Shown in pieces: positions 5,804 to 9,545 of a DNA stretch of 9,545 nucleotides; position 1 is the stretch's first letter; each line of letters starts with the position of its first letter. The notes beneath the pieces were generated by a model that was given only the letters and a program-made list of their open reading frames with translations, ran no database searches and had not been told where the DNA came from. Both the position numbers and the translations under genes were made by a program. Source of the stretch: Chloroflexota bacterium (lineage in GTDB: Bacteria > Chloroflexota > Dehalococcoidia > SM23-28-2 > RBG-16-64-32); NCBI GenBank assembly GCA_022561095.1, contig JADFRV010000076.1, forward strand, positions 1-9,545. Direction: 5' to 3'.

Positions 5804-7420
5804 ATGAACACGTCCGAGTTCCTGATGATCGCCGCCTCGGTGGTGCCGGATCGTATCGCTATGATCTGCGACGGCGAAAGCCGCACCTTCGCCCAGCTCC
5901 AGGAGAGGGTGAACCGCCTGGCCAACGCCCTCTCCGCCAGTGGCGGACTGGGCATCGGCAAGGGCGATAAGGTGGCGGTGATGGCCCTCAACTCCATCCC
6001 CTACGTCGAGACCTACTACGCCTGCGCCAAGCTGGGCGCCGTGTTCGTCCCCCTCAACTACCGCGCCAAGAAAGAAGAGCTCTCCTACATGGCGAACAAC
6101 TCGGAGACCAAAGTCATGTTCGTGGGCGAGCGCTACCTGGAGCTCACCGCCGCCATCCGGACCCAGTTCAAGACCGTGCAGCAGTTCATCTGCTACGACC
6201 TGCCTGCCCGCAGGCACGGCGCCCACCCTGGGCAAACGCCCGCCCGTCTGGGTGAGGGCATAACCTCCTACGAGGAGCTCCTCGCAGCCCACGAGCCGGA
6301 GGAGATCTTCACCGACGTGGAGGACCCGGACCCCACGATCGTCATCTACACCAGCGGCACCACGGCTATGCCCAAGGGCGTTGTACTGACCTACCTCAGC
6401 ATGTCCGTGTACGTGACCAACACGATGGAGCCCGCTAACCCGGAAACCCACGACGTCACCCTCCTCTCCGTGCCGATCTATCACGTCGCCGGCGCCACCG
6501 CCATGCTCTCCTCCGTCTGGGGGGGACGCACCCTGGTGATCCTCCCCCAGTTCGAGCCGCAGGCCTGGCTGGAGGCTGTCCGGACCCACAGCGTCACCCA
6601 CAGCTTCATCGTACCGACGATGCTCAAGCGGACGATGGAGCAGCCGGAGTTCGAGAAGTACGACCTGAGCTCGCTGAAGCTCATCGCCTACGGCGCCGCC
6701 CCCATGCCTTACGAGGTAGTGACCAAGGCTGTCCAGGTCTTTAACTGCGGTCTGATGAACGCCTACGGCCAGACGGAGAGCACCTCCACCCTTACCTTCC
6801 TGGGCCCCGAGGACCATCATATCCCCGACGCGTCAGGTGAGGAGCGGGAGAAGAAGCTCCAGCGCCTGCGCTCCGTCGGCCGCGCCATGGAGGACGTCGT
6901 CGTCGCCATCCTCGACCCTCAGGGGGAGATGCTGCCCTCCGGCCAAGAAGGGGAGATCGTCGCCCAGGGCGCCCGCATCATGTCCGGCTACCTGGGGCTG
7001 CAGGACGAGACGGAGGAGGCGATGCGCGGCGGCTGGCTTCACACCGGCGACGTCGGCTGGATGGACGAGGACGGCTACGTCTACATCACCGGCCGCACCA
7101 AGGACCTGATCATCCGCGGCGGCGAGAATATCGCGCCGGGGGAGATCGAGGCGGTCCTGGAACAGCACCCGGCGGTGGACGAGGCGGCGGTCATCGGCGT
7201 GCCGGACGCGGAGTGGGGGGAAGAGGTGAAGGCGGTGCTCGTCGCCAAGGGCGGCGGCCAGCCCTCTTCGGAGGAGCTTACCGCCTTCGTCAAACAGAAC
7301 CTGGCCAGCTACAAGGCGCCCAAGTACTACGCCTTCGTGCCTGAGCTGCCGAAGAATTACCTGGGTAAGCTGCTGAAGACCGACCTGCGCAAGCAGCACG
7401 GGGAGGCGAAAGACGGCTAG
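5804..7420 (+). CDS. Acyl-CoA synthetase (AMP-forming, class I adenylating superfamily)
   Basis: A 538-residue AMP-dependent acyl-CoA ligase. It would activate a carboxylic acid to acyl-AMP and then acyl-CoA, feeding the neighbouring crotonases. Core motifs appear in order: the ATP loop YTSGTTAMPKG (182-192, with Ala where Gly is usual), NAYGQTES (319-326), TGD at 414-416 with Asp416, GRTKDLIIRGGENIAPGEIE (430-449, hinge and CoA-binding region), and NYLGKLLKTDLR (518-529) with the adenylation Lys at 522. The ATG has a GGAGG ribosome site in the preceding 12 bp. Length is normal. An unusual Pro/Arg/His/Gly-rich stretch at about residues 133-152 is encoded by a palindromic DNA segment and looks inserted. 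The stop overlaps the likely ACG start of the next gene. Chain-length preference cannot be told. Confidence 0.93.
   Translation: MNTSEFLMIAASVVPDRIAMICDGESRTFAQLQERVNRLANALSASGGLGIGKGDKVAVMALNSIPYVETYYACAKLGAVFVPLNYRAKKEELSYMANNSETKVMFVGERYLELTAAIRTQFKTVQQFICYDLPARRHGAHPGQTPARLGEGITSYEELLAAHEPEEIFTDVEDPDPTIVIYTSGTTAMPKGVVLTYLSMSVYVTNTMEPANPETHDVTLLSVPIYHVAGATAMLSSVWGGRTLVILPQFEPQAWLEAVRTHSVTHSFIVPTMLKRTMEQPEFEKYDLSSLKLIAYGAAPMPYEVVTKAVQVFNCGLMNAYGQTESTSTLTFLGPEDHHIPDASGEEREKKLQRLRSVGRAMEDVVVAILDPQGEMLPSGQEGEIVAQGARIMSGYLGLQDETEEAMRGGWLHTGDVGWMDEDGYVYITGRTKDLIIRGGENIAPGEIEAVLEQHPAVDEAAVIGVPDAEWGEEVKAVLVAKGGGQPSSEELTAFVKQNLASYKAPKYYAFVPELPKNYLGKLLKTDLRKQHGEAKDG
6201..6260 (+). repeat. Palindrome-rich segment inserted in frame within the acyl-CoA synthetase gene
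   Basis: TGCCTGC-CC-GCAGGCA (6201-6216) is a perfect 7-bp inverted repeat. It is followed by GCCCACCC (6221-6228), which can pair imperfectly with GGGTGAGGGC further on (6250-6259). The segment encodes roughly residues 133-152, a Pro/Arg/His/Gly-rich stretch between the CYDL strand and ITSYEELL. In most family members these are close together. The first 20 nt recur with two mismatches at 8163-8182. It looks like a small palindromic element accommodated in a surface loop. GC-rich coincidence remains possible. Confidence 0.4.
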
Positions 7421-7865
7421 GCGGCACCGCGCTCAGCAGCGACGCCGCAGGGAGAGGCGGGCCCGTCCCGGCTCCGACGAAGAGACGGCGACTCCGCCAC
7501 CGCAGCCCGCCAAGCGAGCGGAAGCGACCCAGGGCGTCTCCTGGCTGGGCCTCTTCGGCGGCTTCATGGGCTTCGCGCCCATGGCCGCGCTGGCCGTTGA
7601 GATACTGTTAGACCCGCCCCAGGAGGTCGGGCGGCCCTTCGCCGCCGTCCCCTTTCTGATGGCGGCGCTCTATCTGCCGGCGGTCTGGGCCTCCCTGGCT
7701 CGCACAGACCAACGCCAGGCGATCCTGCGCGGCACCCTTATAGCCTCGCTGGTGCTCCCGTTCACCGGCAGCTTCTTATTCCGGTCTGTCATACCGTTGT
7801 TAGTGCTCGCGCCCGCGACGATTCTGCTCTGGCTCGCCCTGGGTGGGCCGAGGTGGAGGCGCTAG
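7413..7865 (+). CDS. Small four-helix membrane protein, probable ACG start (unknown function)
   Basis: A 150-residue protein if read from ACG at 7413, or 99 residues from the first ATG (7566). I favour ACG. GGGGAGG sits 6 nt upstream, and the frame from there reads (M)ARRHRAQQRRRRE, a typical cytoplasmic basic N-terminus. Codons between 7413 and 7565 keep the high third-position GC of the neighbours, no ATG, GTG or TTG occurs before 7566, and the 7566 ATG has no ribosome site and would start inside the first membrane helix. Predicted membrane segments lie at about residues 42-65, 76-96, 104-123 and 125-144. The linker 20-40 is acidic then Pro-rich. The start overlaps the synthetase stop by 8 bases, so translation is probably coupled. 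It may be a small integral membrane or transport-associated protein. No family was recognised. Confidence 0.68.
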   Translation, partial: TARRHRAQQRRRRERRARPGSDEETATPPPQPAKRAEATQGVSWLGLFGGFMGFAPMAALAVEILLDPPQEVGRPFAAVPFLMAALYLPAVWASLARTDQRQAILRGTLIASLVLPFTGSFLFRSVIPLLVLAPATILLWLALGGPRWRR

Positions 7866-7868
7866 GCC

Positions 7869-8123
7869 TCAGGCCGCCGCCAGCTGCTCGGGTGCGAACG
7901 GGAACTCCTCCACCGTGTCCATGCGGTCGCACCAGGGCGTGACCGGCCGCTCGAACCGGACCCAGACGTCACCGCCCGGGAAGGGGGGAACGCGTACCAC
8001 ACGGCCCGCCTTGCCGGTGAAGTAGCGGCGACACCAGGATGGCGCGTCCAGGATGCGCACGCGGTCGCCGCTGAGCAGACCGCCATCGCGGGTGGGGGAC
8101 TGAGCTTCGGTTGCCATCGTCAT
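7869..8123 (-). CDS. Small SH3/KOW-like beta-barrel protein (hypothetical)
   Basis: An 84-residue protein with a GGAGGAG ribosome site 5 nt before the ATG. The central part, GDRVRILDAPSW (19-30), then GKAGRVVRVPPF (37-48) and GDVWVRFERP (51-60), has the spacing of short beta strands and the VRI...G-G-VV...VWVRF pattern typical of SH3-like or KOW-like barrels that bind RNA, DNA or protein partners. Two cysteines (31, 65) and two tryptophans (30, 64) sit in matching S/P-W-C pairs. It lies 14 bp after the next small gene on the same strand, making a two-gene operon, and its stop is 3 bp from the stop of the convergent membrane protein. The SH3-like fold is an inference from strand pattern only. 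Confidence 0.65.
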   Translation of the reverse strand: MTMATEAQSPTRDGGLLSGDRVRILDAPSWCRRYFTGKAGRVVRVPPFPGGDVWVRFERPVTPWCDRMDTVEEFPFAPEQLAAA

Positions 8124-8137
8124 CGTATCTCCTCCCT

Positions 8138-8341
8138 CTACGCCGCCGGCCGCAACGTCCCCGCCTGCCGCCAGGCACGGCGTAGCAGCCGCAGCGGCAT
8201 CGCCGGCACCGTCCGTTGTTCGGGCCTGACAGCCGCACGGCGGGGTGACGTCGCCCTCTTGGCGGCGCTGGCTAGCTGAATCTGAGCGATCTCCCGCTCC
8301 ACCTCCTGGATCTTTGCTCGACTGATGTAATCGATATCCAT
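8138..8341 (-). CDS. Small basic hypothetical protein with N-terminal helix
   Basis: A 67-residue protein starting at the ATG of MDIDYISRAKIQEVEREIAQ, with AGGAGG 5 nt upstream. Residues 5-30 look like a charged amphipathic helix or short coiled coil. The remainder is rich in Arg, Ala and Pro, ending in LRLLRRAWRQAGTLRPAA. It is the first gene of a two-gene leftward operon with the SH3-like protein 14 bp downstream. The frame is open upstream to about 8537 without a normal start except TTG at 8386, so a longer form cannot be ruled out, but the ribosome site favours 8341. Function unknown. The C-terminal codons include a copy of the palindromic 20-mer also found in the synthetase gene. Confidence 0.55.
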   Translation of the reverse strand: MDIDYISRAKIQEVEREIAQIQLASAAKRATSPRRAAVRPEQRTVPAMPLRLLRRAWRQAGTLRPAA

Positions 8342-8530
8342 TTCGACCTCCTGGCCGCTCACTCCTGCTACGTTCCTTTTTAGCAACTGCGGCCCAGAGA
8401 GACTATGACGGGGGTCACAGTTGCGAGCGTATTCTGCAAGGAGGCGACGCAGCTTCAGGCGGAAAGAAGCCCAGTAGCGCTTGCCTCGTGCGTAGAGTTG
8501 GTGCGGTCGCTGGAGGGCGTCCTGGCCTGG
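8342..8530. other. Intergenic region between divergent small genes
   Basis: This stretch of about 190 bp separates the leftward small operon from the control region of the rightward Cys-rich micro-gene. On the minus strand, one frame stays open from about 8537 down to 8341, in phase with the 67-residue protein. It would encode a Tyr/Arg/Leu-rich segment, but has no ATG or GTG with a ribosome site. No tRNA, terminator or clear leftward promoter was found. Confidence 0.4.
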
Positions 8531-8556
8531 GGAGGATCACCTTCCGGTGGTCCTCC
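8531..8556. promoter_or_regulatory. 11-bp inverted repeat over the -35 region (operator candidate)
   Basis: Arms GGAGGATCACC (8531-8541) and GGTGGTCCTCC (8546-8556) flank TTCC (8542-8545). They match at 10 of 11 positions, or 11 of 11 in RNA when one G-U pair is allowed. The repeat lies upstream of the predicted transcription start (about 8576), so it acts at the DNA level for the micro-gene, and its centre covers the -35 position. That is a standard place for a dimeric repressor or activator. A role as a hairpin in a leftward transcript is the alternative. Confidence 0.5.
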
Positions 8557-8570
8557 GGACAGGCTATAAT
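8542..8570 (+). promoter_or_regulatory. Promoter of the Cys-rich micro-gene
   Basis: A perfect TATAAT -10 box (8565-8570) lies 17 bp downstream of a weak -35-like TTCCGG (8542-8547). Initiation would fall at about A8576 or A8577, immediately before the GGAGG ribosome site (8579-8583) and the ATG at 8589, leaving a leader of about 12 nt. The strong -10 with a poor -35 and an overlapping palindrome suggests activator or repressor control. Confidence 0.6.
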
Positions 8571-8588
8571 TGGCGAACGGAGGTCACC

Positions 8589-8732
8589 ATGCCCAGTCTG
8601 CGAGCCGTCTTCTCCAACCTAGGCGCACAGATGCCGCTGGGTCGCAAGGTCCAGCGCATCTTCGCCAACAACTGGATCAAGATCCGCACCCGCAGCAGCT
8701 GCTGCGGCAACTACGGCGAGCCCGGCTGCTGA
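8589..8732 (+). CDS. 47-residue Cys-rich peptide ending CCGNYGEPGC (unknown function)
   Basis: A very small gene with all the signs of a real one: GGAGG 5 nt before the ATG, a consensus -10 box just upstream, and a hairpin after the TGA. The product is basic in residues 15-35 (PLGRKVQRIFANNWIKIRTR, probably an amphipathic helix) and ends SSCCGNYGEPGC, with three cysteines at 38, 39 and 47 and a Gly/Pro turn. No signal peptide is present. An adjacent Cys pair with a terminal Cys can bind a metal or Fe-S cluster, form a disulfide loop, or serve as the modified core of a ribosomal peptide. No modification enzyme or exporter is nearby, so a metal-binding or redox micro-protein is at least as likely. 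An in-frame ATG at 8547 lies upstream of the expected transcription start and was rejected. No family name can be given. Confidence 0.7.
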   Translation: MPSLRAVFSNLGAQMPLGRKVQRIFANNWIKIRTRSSCCGNYGEPGC

Positions 8733-8745
8733 GTGTGCGAGCCCC

Positions 8746-8764
8746 CGGAGCCCGGTTCGGGCTC
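8746..8764 (+). terminator. Hairpin after the micro-gene (terminator-like, no T-tract)
   Basis: GGAGCCCG (8746-8753) and CGGGCTCC (8757-8764) form a perfect 8-bp GC-rich stem with a 3-nt GTT loop, 14 nt past the stop codon. No run of T follows. It may be a transcript-stabilising 3' hairpin or a non-canonical terminator. Confidence 0.45.
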
Positions 8765-8821
8765 CAGCGCGGATTAGGCGGAAACCCTACTCCCCACCGT
8801 GTAGTCGATATGTTATGGTGA

Positions 8822-9439
8822 TCAAGATATGAACCATCCTTCGCCCCAAGCGGCGAACCGACTGGAGGTTGCCTCAAGCCCCCGACTGCACCGTCGGGGG
8901 CAGGCGATCGGCGTCGCCTTCGCGCCCATCGCCTGATACGCTGCGGTCGCGTCGCGCGCTGCGCCGAGCCGTTGTTCTATGATTTTGGTGGAAACCCCTG
9001 CCTGAATCCCCTTGATGGTCCTGGCGTAGGCTAGCGACGCCACGAGATCCGAGCCCCCGATGAGACCGGGCTGAAGCAGCATCGCCTCGTCCGACGATAC
9101 TATCGTGGGATCAAAGGCGCTTGCTCGATAGGCCAGCACCTGGACGCCGATGGCGAGCCCACCGGCCGACCAGTCTCTCCCCATCGACAACGTACCCAAC
9201 GTGCTTGCCGAGCCGTAGCGCTGCACGGCGATTCCTGCGCCGCCCGTCTGCCGCAGCAGAGCGGGGTTGTAAAAGATGGCGTCGGGATCGTTACCGGCGA
9301 GCACGAAAGCGCCTCCCAGGGCGAGGGCCCTCGTACTGGCCGGGAGCTCCAGAACGATTGGACCGTTGCGAAGGCTCTGGGCCCATGCGGGATGTGCGGC
9401 GAGCACCGCAATGACCGTTAGCGTGGAGAGTTGTCTCAT
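8822..9439 (-). pseudogene. PorV/PorQ-like outer-membrane protein, 3'-truncated
   Basis: The 205-residue frame starts with a good Sec signal peptide (MRQLSTLTVIAVLAAHPAWA, cleavage after A20). It then has the N-terminal hallmark of PorV/PorQ (UPF0164-like) outer-membrane beta-barrel proteins: ASTRALALGGAFVLAGNDPDA at 34-54, followed by IFYNPALL and alternating Gly/Ala-rich strands to about residue 167. Full-length relatives are about 300 residues or more. From residue 169 the frame runs through three DNA hairpins and gives Cys/Arg/Trp-rich sequence unlike a barrel, ending at the TGA at 8822. The C-terminal half has therefore been lost. The ribosome site is weak and heptamer repeats replace the normal upstream region. 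PorV/PorQ proteins belong to diderm phyla (Bacteroidota, Gemmatimonadota and others), so in a Chloroflexota-like host this would point to transfer. It could still be expressed as a fragment. Confidence 0.6.
8840..8935. repeat. Cluster of three consecutive hairpins (possible mobile-element end or REP-like element)
   Basis: Three inverted repeats lie head to tail. The first is TTCGCC/GGCGAA (8840-8845, 8852-8857). The second is GCCCCCGAC/GTCGGGGGC (8878-8886, 8893-8901), a 9-bp stem with a 6-nt loop. The third is CAGGCGAT/ATCGCCTG (8901-8908, 8928-8935), with an inner GGCG/CGCC stem. They coincide with the point where the porin-like reading frame loses its family sequence. The middle hairpin resembles the stem near the right end of IS200/IS605-type elements, but no transposase or TnpB gene is present, so that link is only a suggestion. 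Confidence 0.5.
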
Positions 9440-9450
9440 TGAACGTCTAG

Positions 9451-9527
9451 TGTCGGGTGTCGGGTGCCTTCAGGAGCGACCTGAAACCTACAACCTGATA
9501 CCCGCCATCTGGAACCTGGAACCTCAC
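9451..9527. repeat. Degenerate 7-bp tandem repeats (heptamer array)
   Basis: Two exact TGTCGGG units (9451-9464) are followed by a non-repeat stretch, then seven units of a degenerate ACCTGNN heptamer in perfect 7-bp phase from 9479 to 9527, including ACCTGAA, ACCTACA and ACCTGGA. The last part reads GGAACCT twice, sharing the GGAAC core with the reverse-strand heptamers at 3701-3721. It sits directly upstream of the truncated porin-like gene. It resembles the short tandemly repeated heptamers described in cyanobacteria and other groups. No function is known. Confidence 0.65.
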
Positions 9528-9545
9528 AGCGATACTCTAGAGTGT

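Noticed and set aside
5041..6820. Long minus-strand open frames (318 and 390 codons) opposite crotonase 2 and the synthetase
   Set aside because: They overlap each other and two genes with intact catalytic motifs; no recognisable domains.
8342..8530. tRNA or other structured RNA in the small-gene intergenic region
   Set aside because: No cloverleaf, CCA end or T-loop pattern could be assembled on either strand.
8547..8588. Upstream start for the Cys-rich peptide at 8547
   Set aside because: It lies within the inverted repeat and before the TATAAT box, so it would not be on the predicted transcript. The 8589 ATG has the GGAGG site.
8878..8901. Reading the 9-bp GC hairpin as a standard intrinsic terminator
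   Set aside because: No T-tract follows on either strand, and it is embedded in a three-hairpin cluster.
938..9005. Exact 16-nt match GGAAACCCCTGCCTGA at 938-953 and 8990-9005
   Set aside because: Both copies encode QAGVS with the same codons in unrelated proteins. Chance use of common codons is sufficient and the flanks do not match.
9534..9543. ACTCTAGAGT palindrome at the right edge
   Set aside because: A perfect 10-bp palindrome, but too short and too close to the window end to interpret.

Overview
The window is GC-rich, with coding sequence that strongly favours G or C at the third codon position. It uses non-ATG starts freely: two clear TTG starts and one probable ACG. The gene set fits a soil, marine or subsurface bacterium that degrades CoA-activated acids: a tandem family III CoA-transferase, a luciferase-like flavin or F420 oxidoreductase, two crotonases and an acyl-CoA synthetase. 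This style is common in uncultured Chloroflexota (Dehalococcoidia/SAR202-like) and in some Actinomycetota. The assignment is an inference from gene content, and no rRNA or tRNA is present to anchor it.

Layout. Positions 1-3627 are a leftward transcription unit: the double CoA-transferase (1066-3627), the LLM oxidoreductase (38-976) with a candidate promoter of its own, and the first codons of an NAD(P)-binding epimerase/SDR-type protein (1-33). A divergent control region of about 120 bp, containing a run of heptamer repeats, separates this from a rightward unit: crotonase 1 (3747-4511), two small paralogous proteins sharing RWRS (4531-5027), crotonase 2 (5056-5772, short at its C-terminus), an acyl-CoA synthetase (5804-7420), and a four-helix membrane protein whose best start is ACG overlapping the synthetase stop (7413-7865). 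The two units together read as a catabolic island. The ligase or CoA-transferase would load CoA onto a carboxylic acid, the crotonases would hydrate or isomerise the enoyl-CoA, and the LLM and SDR enzymes would do redox steps. The actual substrate cannot be read from the sequence.

From 7866 the character changes to small, unassigned genes. Two leftward ones (7869-8341) are a coiled-helix/basic protein and an SH3/KOW-like protein. Divergent from them is a 47-residue peptide gene (8589-8732) ending in CCGNYGEPGC. It has a consensus -10 box, an 11-bp inverted repeat over its -35 region, a very short leader that is almost only a Shine-Dalgarno site, and a hairpin after its stop.

The right end holds the 5' half of a PorV/PorQ-like outer-membrane protein gene, read leftward and with a signal peptide. 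Its 3' end is replaced by a cluster of three hairpins (8840-8935). Upstream of it, 9451-9527 is filled by degenerate 7-bp repeats related to those in the divergent region at 3701-3721. No complete transposase, CRISPR array, tRNA or rRNA was seen.

Most notable points: the Cys-rich micro-gene with its own operator-like palindrome; the ACG start, where one silent base change would give ATG; the paired RWRS proteins between two crotonases; the CoA-transferase whose N-terminal half has Glu at the catalytic Asp position; an in-frame palindromic insertion in the synthetase; and the heptamer repeats and hairpin cluster around the broken porin-like gene.
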